Below, piece after piece: positions 25,101 through 32,649 of a stretch of 64,000 bases of DNA. Every line of letters starts with the position of its first letter. Position 1 is the first letter of the stretch. Position numbers and translations under genes: made by a program. The DNA is from Phycisphaerae bacterium (lineage in GTDB: Bacteria > Planctomycetota > Phycisphaerae > Phycisphaerales > SM1A02): positions 1-64,000 of the forward strand of contig VGXO01000004.1 in the NCBI GenBank assembly GCA_016873275.1, given 5' to 3'. The notes below the pieces were generated by a model, which saw nothing but the letters and a program-made list of their open reading frames with translations, had not been told where the DNA came from and made no database searches.

Positions 25101-25277
25101 CTCCTCCGGCGACGCGCCGGGGAGCGTCGCCCGCACCCGCACCGTCGGGATGTCCACCGAGGGCAGGCGGTCGATGCCGAGGTCGAGGAACGCGATCACG
25201 CCCACCACGAGGAGCGCGACGAGCACCATCGACATCAGGATCGGTCGGCGGATGCTGAGCTCGGCGAGACCCTGCAT
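22122..25277 (-). CDS. RND-family efflux pump, inner-membrane subunit (AcrB/MexF type)
   Basis: A 1051-residue proton-driven exporter with the standard layout: first helix at 12-32, a large periplasmic domain, a block of helices around 335-540 with the proton-relay region LVLMVGIVIDDGIVVVENI (two adjacent aspartates), a second periplasmic domain and a final helix block from about 865. The hydrophobe/amphiphile branch is favoured over the heavy-metal branch by this motif. It lies 43 bp downstream of its adaptor gene. No outer-membrane factor is in the window. Substrates cannot be named. Confidence 0.93.
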   Translation of the reverse strand: MQGLAELSIRRPILMSMVLVALLVVGVIAFLDLGIDRLPSVDIPTVRVRATLPGASPEEMEAQVADVLEDAVNTVDGIEELRAICGPGTCFVLAQFELGRDIDVAAQDVRDRVATVLRRLPVGIDPPTVSKVDNDSDPVLTFAVSGPRPLRELGELADRVVRPAIESASGVGEIRIVGGPERAMNVFLRADRLDAYAIPVARVRAAIAAQNADVPGGNVTGPIRERTLRTLGRLEDAREFAELVVETRDGVPIRLRDLGRVEDGTLEERTLARLDGVPAVVVEVIRQSGANTVAVIESAKARMRELEAALPADVSLVVIRDQSAYITTALREIEVHLVVGAILASLVVLVFMRDWRSTLIAAVAIPCSIVPTFAAMWALGFTLNSVTMLALVLMVGIVIDDGIVVVENIWRFVEEKAMTPMQAALAATREIGPAVTATTLSLVVIFVPVSFMSSIAGRFLYQFGVTASVAVLASLVVSFTLTPLMASRLLRRPAVATSSAPRSRSGAYQLVEAPYLWLLGVAMRWRWSVVVVASLVGISTIPLFSRIGREFVPTNVDEAEFTVGLDAPEGTSLASMDAAARDAEAALATLPGVRNVLMTVGGGFIGRPSSASATVLLEPHAERIPSLSRVLRDLLRGDPLASFRGWRPQSEAMLEAERRLKSRPELRVSARSFPAFNIGTGPFDVDFRLKGAELPVLLSLAESLRTRAIERGGFLGLDVSMRLNRPELLVEIDRERAGDLGVDARDLGTALRLMVGGDEEVSRFRDPTTNEQYRVTLRLEEADRSDPSLIDRLKVATADGSLVELSSVASLRPAVAPSRVERVDRGRVVSVRGGVAAGSSLGAQLEILEEEVAALGLPPGYSTEVAGRSRELSRTFKEFYWAFALSIVFMYMILAAQLENLVHPFTILLSIPLAIPFALLSLLATGGSLDLYSALGILVLVGVVKKNAILQIDHMNQLRESGMERLAAIMTANRDRLRPILMTTLSLVAGMLPLAIGTGPGAEERRAVAVVVIGGQTLCLLLTLIVTPVAYSLLDDLGLRLRRRLPAPAAA

Positions 25278-25320
25278 CAGCGGTCTCCCCGCGGGGAACT
25301 CAAGGCGAGGACGCGCCCGC

Positions 25321-26640
25321 TCACGGCGCGTCGCCCTTCGCCGCGCGCGGCGAGACGGGCGTGCCGTTCACGAGCGTGGCGGGCGGTCGCCTCGCGACCA
25401 TCGCGCCCGCGGCGAGGCCGCGGAGGACCTCCACCCGGTCCCCGAATCGGGCGCCGGTCTCGACCTGCTTCTCCGCGGCGACGCCCTGCTCGACCGCGAC
25501 GACCTTCTCGACGCCCGCGTACACCACCACCGCATCGGCGGGGACGAGGATCGCGCGGTCGCCGCGGCTCGTCTCGATGACCGCGCGGGCGAAGCCGCCT
25601 GCCCGCAGCGAGCGAGCCGGATTCGGGATGAGGATCTCGACCTCGAAGGTGCGAGTCCGGGGATCGACCGCGGGCGCGAGCCGCGAGACGCGTCCCTCGA
25701 CCGGCTCGGCGGAGGACTCGCCGAAGACCTCCGCCGCGGCGCCGAGGCGCATCTCGCCGAGGCGGTGCTCGGGGACCTGCACGCGGAGCTTGAGGGGATC
25801 GAGGTCGATGAGCCGGAAGAGCGGCGTGCCCGCCGTGACGTAGGCGCCCGAGCCGACGAGGCGGTCGGCGACCGACCAGAGCCGCTCGCGCGGGATGGGC
25901 GGCGCGTCGGGGATCTCCCGCGCCGGCGCGAGCCCGGTCGGCGCGGTGATGCGGGTGTCGAGGAGCCGCTGCTCGGCGGAGCGGAGCTGGGCGCGGAGGG
26001 TGCGGGTCTCGGCGATCGCGGCGTCCGCGGCGAGGAGCGCGAGGCGATGGTCCTCCTCCGCCACCTCGTAGGCGGTCTCGAGGTCGGCGAAGCTCTGCTG
26101 GCTGATCACCGCGGTGCCCTCGAGGAGCGATCGCGCCCGGTCGAGCCGCGCCTTCGCGTTGTCCGCCTGACGGCGGGTCCGCTGCACCTCCGGAAAGGAC
26201 GCCGGATCGGGACCCGCGTCGAGCGCCGCCTCGTCGAGCCCGAGCCGCGCGAGCGCCTCGTCGAGGGCGAGCCGCCGCTCGTCGCGGGCGAGCATGGCGT
26301 CGATCGGATCGATCGCCGCGAGCAGTCCGCCGACGGCGATCTCGTCGCCGAGGTCGACGAAGACCTCCGAGAGCCGACCCGCGACCTTCGTCGCGACGAT
26401 CACGTCCTCGTCCGCCTCGAGCGTGCCGGTCGTGGCGACGGTCCGCCGCACCGGCTCCTCGACCGCCAACGCGACCTCGACCTCGACCGGCGCCGAAGCC
26501 GACGCCGCCGGCGACGGGGTGGCGGGACCGCGATCACAGCCTGCGAGGAGGAGCACCCAAGCGACCAGCGACGCGGCGGCGAGCCACGATTGAGACGCGG
26601 CGGGTCGCGCCGACGGGGGACTCGTGAACAGGGTCGGCAT
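25321..26640 (-). CDS. RND efflux pump periplasmic adaptor lipoprotein
   Basis: A 439-residue membrane-fusion protein. The N-terminus is a lipoprotein signal with lipobox LLAGC (C35). A lipoyl/barrel-sandwich domain begins around VATTGTLEADEDVIV, a helical hairpin of about 100 residues follows (160-260), then the second lipoyl half and a beta-barrel with DPLKLRVQVPEHRLGEM. It bridges the pump encoded next to outer-membrane channels. It is divergent from the OsmC gene, with 165 bp between the starts. Confidence 0.92.
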   Translation of the reverse strand: MPTLFTSPPSARPAASQSWLAAASLVAWVLLLAGCDRGPATPSPAASASAPVEVEVALAVEEPVRRTVATTGTLEADEDVIVATKVAGRLSEVFVDLGDEIAVGGLLAAIDPIDAMLARDERRLALDEALARLGLDEAALDAGPDPASFPEVQRTRRQADNAKARLDRARSLLEGTAVISQQSFADLETAYEVAEEDHRLALLAADAAIAETRTLRAQLRSAEQRLLDTRITAPTGLAPAREIPDAPPIPRERLWSVADRLVGSGAYVTAGTPLFRLIDLDPLKLRVQVPEHRLGEMRLGAAAEVFGESSAEPVEGRVSRLAPAVDPRTRTFEVEILIPNPARSLRAGGFARAVIETSRGDRAILVPADAVVVYAGVEKVVAVEQGVAAEKQVETGARFGDRVEVLRGLAAGAMVARRPPATLVNGTPVSPRAAKGDAP

Positions 26641-26805
26641 CGGGAAGGGGCTTGGCGACCGGTCGCGACGACCGAGCCCGCATCGTAGAGGCGGGTGGAC
26701 GCGGGGCCTGTCCTTGACCGAAGCCCGCGCGGTCGGTGGTCGCTACCGTGCCGCTCCCCTCCGGCGACCGACCCGGATCGCGGGGGCACGCCTTGGAGAG
26801 ACGGC

Positions 26806-27222
26806 ATGGTCCAGATCTCGGTCCGCTACGACGGTCGACTCCGCTGCACCGCGGAGCATGGTCCCTCGAAGTCCACGCTCGTCACCGACGCGCCGGTCGA
26901 CAATCACGGTCGCGGCGAGGCGTTCTCGCCGACCGACCTCGTCGCCACGGCGCTTGGGACCTGCATGCTGACGATCATGGGGATCCACGCGGAGCGGCAC
27001 GCGATCGACCTCTCCGGTGCCCGCGCGACCGTCGAGAAGGTGATGTCCACCGCGGCGCCCCGACGCATCGCGAGGCTCGTCACGCGGATCGAGCTGCCGC
27101 TGCCGCCGGATCATCCGCATCGCGGATCTCTCGAGGCGGCTGCCCACGCCTGCCCGGTGCACAAGAGCCTGCATCCCGAGATCGACGCGCCGGTCGAGTT
27201 CGTCTGGAAGGGATCGAGGTAG
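26806..27222 (+). CDS. OsmC/Ohr family peroxidase-like protein
   Basis: A 138-residue protein with the two family cysteines: C53 in LGTCML and C116 in HACPVHKSL. OsmC-family proteins reduce organic hydroperoxides using these thiols, or act as sulfur-handling proteins. The SPTDLVATALGTC stretch is typical of the YhfA-like branch rather than Ohr, so the peroxide role is likely but not certain. A GGAGAG site lies a few bases before the ATG. It is alone, divergent from the efflux pair. Confidence 0.9.
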   Translation: MVQISVRYDGRLRCTAEHGPSKSTLVTDAPVDNHGRGEAFSPTDLVATALGTCMLTIMGIHAERHAIDLSGARATVEKVMSTAAPRRIARLVTRIELPLPPDHPHRGSLEAAAHACPVHKSLHPEIDAPVEFVWKGSR

Positions 27223-27284
27223 CTCGATGCATCGACGCTCGAGGCGCGTCGGGATGCGTCACGGCTCGATGCGATCCGGATCGT

Positions 27285-29054
27285 TCAGGGCGTCGGGCAG
27301 CCCCAGCGGGCGATGCGGCTCTGGACGCTCTTCCCCGAGTTGGTGAAGGTGCCGCCGACCACGAGCGAGGGGACGGCGATCGGATCGACCGCGTAGGTCT
27401 GCAGGGCGTAGGAGGTGCCCTCGGAGAGCCCGACGCCGAGTCCGCTCCACGCCGCGCCGTTCCATCGCGCGACCCGCGGCGCCGCCACGTCGCCCGCGGT
27501 CCCGAAGGATCCCGCCGCGTAGAGCGCCTTGCCGCTGCCGTCGTCGTGGACGAGGAGCGCCTCGCAGGTGCTCGAGAGCCCGCTGCCGAGCGTCGACCAG
27601 TTCTGGGTGTCCCAACGGGCGATGCGGTTCACCTTGGTGAGGTTGCCCGCGGAGGTGAAGTCGCCGCCGACGAAGAGGCAGGGACCCACGCCCGAACCAT
27701 CGTCGAAGAGGGCGATCGAGTAGACCGTGTTGTTGACGCCGCCTCCGAAGCCCGACCAGCTCGTGCCGTTCCAGCTCGCGATGCGGCGGTTGTCCGCCGA
27801 GCCGCCCGCCGAGGTGAACGCCCCGCCGACGAAGAGGCGCGGTCCGCCGCAGCGGCGCTGGGCGAGGCTGACGCAGGCGGCGTCCCAGGAGACGCTGCAG
27901 CAGTTGGGGTCGTAGATGCACACGATGCAGCAGCAGGTCGCGTCGCTGCAGCCGGGGGTCGAGTGCACCGTCGTGCAGCTGCCGGTCGACCCGCAGGAGG
28001 AGAAGATGCAATTGCCCCCGGGCGCGGGGGCGAAGCTGCCGACCTCGAGGGCGTAGACGGTGTTGTTCGTCCCGCCGCCCACCGCCGACCACGTCGTGCC
28101 GTTCCACGCCGCGATGTACTTGGCGTTGACGCCGCCGGCAGTGGTGAACTCGCCGCCCGCGTAGAGCTTGGGACCGGTCCCGTCGTCGAAGACCTCGAGG
28201 GCGTGCACCGTGCCGTCGAGCCCGCTGCCGAGCGGGCTCCAGGTCGAGCCGTTCCACTTCGCGATCCGGCTCGCCGGGGCGCCGCCTGCCTGAGTGAAGG
28301 CACCGGCGGCGTAGAGGGCGGAACCGGTGCCGTCGTTGAAGACCTCGAGCGCCCACACGGTGCCGTTGATGCCGCTGCCAAGGGCGGTCCACGCCGGCGT
28401 CGAGCCGCCGGTCGTCGCGTTCCATCGAGCGATCGAGCTCGCCGCGGTCGAGCCTGCATGGGTGAACGTTCCGCCGACGAAGAGCTTCTGACCGCTCCCG
28501 TCGTTCCACATCGCCATCGCGCCGACGCGGATGTTGGTGCCGCCGGTGATGCCGGGGCTGCCGATGCCGGGGAGCCATGCGAGGGCGTCGGGGCAGGAGC
28601 GGGCACCCTCGGCGGACACGCTGATCGTGCCGATCGCCGTCGTCGTGCCCGCGAGCAGCCCATCCGCCATGCGGAAGCCCTGGAAGTTGAACCCCGAGAC
28701 GCTCGTCACCGCGAAGATCGTCGCGCGGGTCGCCCCCGGCGCGAGCGGCACCTGCAGGGCGAACGAGCCGTCGGCGCCGCTGGTGGTGCTGCCGCCGAGG
28801 TCGGAGGTGACGGAGGCGTTCGCGACCGCGACCCCGCCTTCGAATCGGACCACGCCGGTGACCGTCGCGATCGATGGCACCGGGCAAGGTCCCCAGTAGC
28901 CGAGGAGGATCGTGAGGTCGGCGCCGTTCACCTCGCCGTCCTGGTTGAAGTCGGCGACGTCGCAGTTCGCCTGCGCGAGCACGGTCGCGGGCAGCACGAG
29001 GGACGCGGCGAGCGAGATCGCCATCGCCAGACGCTGGATCAGGGTGGGTCGCAT
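27285..29054 (-). CDS. Secreted propeller-like repeat protein with dockerin-like segment and cysteine-rich insert
   Basis: A 589-residue exported protein. A signal peptide (1-29) is followed by a dockerin-like segment CDVADFNQDGEVNGADLTIL (about 30-55), a carboxypeptidase-regulatory-like beta domain (about 65-150), then six or more repeats of about 45 residues with the pattern LFVGGTFTHAGS...IARWNGTTWS...GLGSGINGTV...LEVFDDGTG, as in NHL/kelch-like propellers of planctomycetes. Between two repeats sits an insert of about 60 residues with around 15 cysteines, including a DATCCC/DPNCC pattern and WDAACVSLA. The ATG at 29054 has a strong GGAGG site. It is probably surface-attached; ligand unknown. 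Confidence 0.85.
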   Translation of the reverse strand: MRPTLIQRLAMAISLAASLVLPATVLAQANCDVADFNQDGEVNGADLTILLGYWGPCPVPSIATVTGVVRFEGGVAVANASVTSDLGGSTTSGADGSFALQVPLAPGATRATIFAVTSVSGFNFQGFRMADGLLAGTTTAIGTISVSAEGARSCPDALAWLPGIGSPGITGGTNIRVGAMAMWNDGSGQKLFVGGTFTHAGSTAASSIARWNATTGGSTPAWTALGSGINGTVWALEVFNDGTGSALYAAGAFTQAGGAPASRIAKWNGSTWSPLGSGLDGTVHALEVFDDGTGPKLYAGGEFTTAGGVNAKYIAAWNGTTWSAVGGGTNNTVYALEVGSFAPAPGGNCIFSSCGSTGSCTTVHSTPGCSDATCCCIVCIYDPNCCSVSWDAACVSLAQRRCGGPRLFVGGAFTSAGGSADNRRIASWNGTSWSGFGGGVNNTVYSIALFDDGSGVGPCLFVGGDFTSAGNLTKVNRIARWDTQNWSTLGSGLSSTCEALLVHDDGSGKALYAAGSFGTAGDVAAPRVARWNGAAWSGLGVGLSEGTSYALQTYAVDPIAVPSLVVGGTFTNSGKSVQSRIARWGCPTP

Positions 29055-29282
29055 CAGCTTTTCCTCCCTACACGGGGAATCGGGTTGAGGGTCGTCGGCG
29101 GCGCGGCGACGCCGATGGAGGGTAGTGACCAGCATCGCCGTCACCAACCATCTTCCCGTGGCAAGATCGGTCGTCGGAAGCGGTCGTGACGGAGCCGGTT
29201 CGGCGACCCGCTCCCGATAAGACCTCACGCCCCGCCGGCGGCGAGGGCGGGATCCGGCGGCTGGGTTCTGTCCAGACGCAAC

Positions 29283-30545
29283 CTAGTCGCCCTTGTAGGC
29301 GCCGAAGAGCAGGCTCACGTTGTGCCCGCCGAAGCCGAAGGAGTTGTTGATCGCGTGGCGCAGCCGGCGTGGCTGGGCGTGGTTCGCCGCGAAGTCGAGG
29401 TCGAAGCCCTCGTCGGGCGAATCGAGGTTGATCGTCGGCGGGATCACCCCGTCGTGGAGCGCGAGCACCGTCGCCACGCTCTCGATGCCGCCCGCCGCGC
29501 CGAGGCAGTGTCCGGTCATCGACTTGGTGGAGCTCATCACGAGCCGCTTGGCGTGGTCGCCGAAGAGCGCCTTCACCGCCCGGACCTCCGCCGCGTCGCC
29601 GAGCGGGGTCGAGGTGCCGTGGGCATTGATGTAGTCGATCTGGTCCGCCGCGATCTCCGCCTCGGCGAGCGCCGCCCGCATCGCGGACTGGGCGCCGGAG
29701 CCCTCTTCGTCCGGCGCCGCGATATGGAACGCGTCGCCCGAGCTGCCGAACGCGAGGAGCTCGGCGTAGATCCGCGCCCCTCGTCGCTTGGCGTGCTCGA
29801 GCTCCTCGAGGATGAGGACCGCCGCGCCCTCCGCGAGGACGAAGCCGTCGCGGTCGCGGTCGAACGGACGCGACGCCTTGTCGGGGGCGTCGTTGCGGTT
29901 CGAGAGCGCCTTCATCGCCGCGAAGGAGCCGATGCAGAGCGGACTGACCGCCGCCTCGGAGCCGCCGGCGAACATGACCTCGGCGAGACCCCGCTGGATC
30001 AGGTGGAAGGCGGTGCCGATCGCGTGCCCGCCGGTCGCGCAGGCGGTGGCGGTGGCGGAGTTCGCGCCCTTGAGGTGATGCCGGATCGAGACGTTGCCCG
30101 CGCAGGCGTTCACCATCAGCTTCGGGACCACGAACGGACTGATCTTGCGGGGACCGGTCTCGAGGAGCTTTCGGTAGCCCTCCTCGATGGTGAGGATGCC
30201 GCCGATCCCCGAGCCGATCACCACGCCGCGACGGGTGTGGTCGCCGCTGGCGAAGTCGATTCCGCAGTCCTTCGCCGCCTCCTCCGCCGCCCACATCCCG
30301 AGGTGGCAGAAGCGGTCCATCCGCTTCGCCTCGCGGTGATCGATCAGGGCGGTGATGTCCCAGTCCTTGACCTCGCCGGCGAAGCGGACCGGCCAGTCCT
30401 CGGACTGCTCGAAGGATCCGATCGTGGCGATCCCGGAACGCCCTGCGACGAGCGCCTTCCAGGTATCGGGCACGTTGTGCCCGAGATCGGTGATGGCCCC
30501 CATGCCGGTGACCACCACTCGCCGCAGCTGGATCGTTCGGGTCAT
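29283..30545 (-). CDS. fabF: 3-oxoacyl-ACP synthase II
   Basis: A 420-residue beta-ketoacyl-ACP synthase that condenses malonyl-ACP with growing acyl-ACP in fatty-acid elongation. The Cys-His-His triad is C169 (TACATGG), H309 (AHGTST) and H346 (TGHCLGA). The ATG at 30545 is preferred over upstream extension because the family starts at TRRVVVTGMG. It follows acpP on the same strand after 121 bp and is the last gene of the fatty-acid cluster. Confidence 0.96.
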   Translation of the reverse strand: MTRTIQLRRVVVTGMGAITDLGHNVPDTWKALVAGRSGIATIGSFEQSEDWPVRFAGEVKDWDITALIDHREAKRMDRFCHLGMWAAEEAAKDCGIDFASGDHTRRGVVIGSGIGGILTIEEGYRKLLETGPRKISPFVVPKLMVNACAGNVSIRHHLKGANSATATACATGGHAIGTAFHLIQRGLAEVMFAGGSEAAVSPLCIGSFAAMKALSNRNDAPDKASRPFDRDRDGFVLAEGAAVLILEELEHAKRRGARIYAELLAFGSSGDAFHIAAPDEEGSGAQSAMRAALAEAEIAADQIDYINAHGTSTPLGDAAEVRAVKALFGDHAKRLVMSSTKSMTGHCLGAAGGIESVATVLALHDGVIPPTINLDSPDEGFDLDFAANHAQPRRLRHAINNSFGFGGHNVSLLFGAYKGD

Positions 30546-30666
30546 TCGAAGCGGAGCCCCGCAGGAGCCGATCGCGCCTGCCGCGGATGGAACGACGTCC
30601 GGGAGCGAATCTCCCTCCGCGGGTCGCAGCGGCGGCACGGAAGCACCGACGCCGCGAGGGGCGGCG

Positions 30667-30912
30667 TCACTTGTTCATGTTCGCCTTGATGAAGTCGATC
30701 GCCTGGCCGATGTTCTGGATCTTCTCGGCCTGGTCGTCCGGGATGTTCGTCTCGAACTCGTCCTCGAACTCCATCACCAGCTCGACGATGTCGAGGCTGT
30801 CGGCGTTGAGGTCGGTCTGGAAGCTGGTCTCGCGGGTGATCTCGCTCTTGTCGACGCCCATCTGCTCGGCGACGATGTCGATCACCTTCTGCTCGATTTC
30901 GGATTCGGTCAC
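30667..30912 (-). CDS. acpP: Acyl carrier protein
   Basis: An 81-residue acidic protein with the phosphopantetheine attachment serine S39 in [10 protein letters not shown]. It carries acyl chains for all Fab enzymes in this cluster. The start is GTG at 30912 with a GGAGA site 9 nt upstream; that site lies inside a CTCCTAGGAG palindrome. It sits 95 bp after fabG, with fabF following. Confidence 0.96.
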   Translation of the reverse strand: MTESEIEQKVIDIVAEQMGVDKSEITRETSFQTDLNADSLDIVELVMEFEDEFETNIPDDQAEKIQNIGQAIDFIKANMNK

Positions 30913-31007
30913 GGTTGGGCTCTCCTAGGAGTCCGGTCGACCGGACCCGAATGAGGTGAGGAATATAGCGGAAGCCTTCCGCGGGCGGACCCCGGCGGCG
31001 GTCGGAA

Positions 31008-31742
31008 TCAGGCGGCGAGCCCGCCATCCACGACGAGGACCTGGGCGGTCATGTATCCCGCCTCGTCGGAGGTGGCGAACGCCACGACGGCGGCGATGTC
31101 CTCCGGGGTGCCGAAGCGGCGGAGGGGGATCTGGGGCAGCATCTGCTCGCGGACCTGCGGGGGCAGCGTCGCGGTCATGTCCGTCTCGATGAAGCCCGGG
31201 GCGACCACGTTGGCGGTGATCCCCTTGCCCCCGAGCTCCTTGGCGATGGTCTTGGTCAGCCCGACGAGTCCCGCCTTGGCGGCGGAGTAGTTCGCCTGCC
31301 CGGGGTTCCCCATGAGCCCGGAGACCGACCCGAGGTTGACGATCCGCCCGAACTTGCCCCGCATCATCGCCCTCGCCGCGGCGCGGCAGGTCACGAACGC
31401 CGCCCGGAGGTTCACCGAGAGCACGAGGTCGAAGTCCTCGTCGCTCATCCTCAGGATCAACCCGTCGCGGGTGATGCCGGCGTTGTTGACGAGGATGTCG
31501 ATCCGCCCGTGCGCCTCGGCGACCGCCTCGATGAGCTCGCCGAGCGCCTTGCCGTCGCCGACGTCGCAGGGGCGCGCCTCGGCGGAGCCGCCGGCGGCGC
31601 GGATCGAGGCGACGAGCGAGTCGAGCTCCGCGGCGGAGCGGCTCACCGCGACCACGTGGCGCCCGTCCCGGGCAAGCCGCTCCGAGATGGCGCGACCGAT
31701 GCCGCGGCTGGCTCCGGTGACGATGGCGACGCGGCGGTCGAT
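31008..31742 (-). CDS. fabG: 3-oxoacyl-ACP reductase, apparent AUC start codon
   Basis: A short-chain dehydrogenase reducing 3-oxoacyl-ACP with NADPH. The cofactor motif TGASRGIG is at 9-16 and the catalytic residues are S139, Y152 and K156, matching E. coli FabG S138/Y151/K155. No ATG, GTG or TTG exists in frame near the expected N-terminus. Starting at the ATC codon at 31742 gives 244 residues, exactly the E. coli length, with a GGAG sequence 7 nt upstream. The next in-frame ATG upstream (31946) would add 68 non-family residues and overlap the preceding gene. Alternatives are a sequencing error (ATC for ATG) or that long form. The leader contains a terminator-like hairpin. Confidence 0.9.
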   Translation of the reverse strand: MDRRVAIVTGASRGIGRAISERLARDGRHVVAVSRSAAELDSLVASIRAAGGSAEARPCDVGDGKALGELIEAVAEAHGRIDILVNNAGITRDGLILRMSDEDFDLVLSVNLRAAFVTCRAAARAMMRGKFGRIVNLGSVSGLMGNPGQANYSAAKAGLVGLTKTIAKELGGKGITANVVAPGFIETDMTATLPPQVREQMLPQIPLRRFGTPEDIAAVVAFATSDEAGYMTAQVLVVDGGLAA

Positions 31743-31818
31743 GGCGGTGCTCCGGCGGAAGTCTCGGTCAAGAAAACGCCCGCCGGATCCGGCGGGCGGT
31801 CGGGGGGGCGGGATTGTA
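31743..31818 (-). promoter_or_regulatory. fabG leader: -10 box, terminator-like palindrome and T-tract
   Basis: On the minus strand a TACAAT hexamer (31818-31813) is followed about 14 nt later by a perfect 22-bp palindrome (31798-31777, centre GGATCC), then TTTTCTT, then 26 nt to the ATC start. The palindrome plus T-tract is a textbook intrinsic terminator. Because a promoter-like box precedes it and fabG follows, it could be an attenuator. It may instead simply end transcripts of the lipoprotein gene, whose stop is at 31837. Confidence 0.5.
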
Positions 31819-31836
31819 CAGACGAGACCAAACGAC

Positions 31837-32649
31837 TCAGCGACCAAGCGGTCCGCGGGGAGGAGCCACCGGAGCGCCGGGCATGCGCCGTCCGGGGACG
31901 CCCGGGGCGCCCGGGCCAGGCCCGCCCGGCGTGAACCCGGGTCCATCGCCCGAGCCCTCGGTGAGGTCCGCCTTCTCGGAGAAGTCGGTCTGCGGGATCA
32001 CGATGAGCTCGTCCGGCTCCTCGGCGCGGGCGAGCTCGTCCTTGTTCACCTTGAACCACGCGGCGATCCAGTCCGCGCCGCTCAGGCGGTTCATGATGTC
32101 CGGCGGCGTCGGCAGCGACTCGAAGTTCGCGTCCTCGCCCTTCACGTCCATCAGCCAGAGCTGCGGCTGGAAGTCCATGCCGACGTGGAAGACCGCGAGC
32201 ATGCACTCGTCCCCGTCGGGGCTCTTGCCGGTGCGGACGTCGACGCGGGTCACGCCGCCGATCGTCTTGGCGAAGTCGCCGCTCGCGACGATCGCGTCGA
32301 GCTGCAGCTGGTCGGGAAGCGACATCATCCGCCGCGCATCCGCGTCCTTGCCGCGGACGAACGCGTCGCAGAATCGAAGCACCGCGATGCGCTCGGCGTC
32401 GGTGGAGGGCGCCTGCGCCTCGGGCAGGCGCACCCGCGGGTCGATGCCGAGCTGCGCCATCAGCTGCTCGATCGGGGTGACCGGCGGCGGGGGCGGCGGA
32501 CCCGGATCGGGAGGCGGTGCCCGCACGACCGGAGGAGGCGGCGGTGGCTCCTCGCCGCAGCCGACGAGCGTCGCCCCGGCGCCCGCGACGAGCGCGAGCG
32601 CGAGGGCGTCAGGATGCAGGAGTCGCCGCAGGTTGAGGAGGCTGGTCAT
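31837..32649 (-). CDS. Lipoprotein of unknown function inside the fab cluster
   Basis: A 270-residue predicted lipoprotein: signal segment with lipobox LVGC (C31), then a proline-rich linker (about 35-58), a folded domain of about 150 residues, and a glycine/proline-rich tail ending in arginines. I do not recognise the folded domain. Its start overlaps the end of fabD by 41 bp, so it is co-translated with the fatty-acid genes, yet it is not a usual member of that operon. A role in envelope lipid handling would suit the location but is a guess. Confidence 0.75.
   Translation of the reverse strand: MTSLLNLRRLLHPDALALALVAGAGATLVGCGEEPPPPPPVVRAPPPDPGPPPPPPVTPIEQLMAQLGIDPRVRLPEAQAPSTDAERIAVLRFCDAFVRGKDADARRMMSLPDQLQLDAIVASGDFAKTIGGVTRVDVRTGKSPDGDECMLAVFHVGMDFQPQLWLMDVKGEDANFESLPTPPDIMNRLSGADWIAAWFKVNKDELARAEEPDELIVIPQTDFSEKADLTEGSGDGPGFTPGGPGPGAPGVPGRRMPGAPVAPPRGPLGR

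Noticed and set aside
22086-25580. Plus-strand frame of over 1100 codons
   Set aside because: It is antisense to the RND pump, highly charged and repetitive in composition, and has no family motifs.
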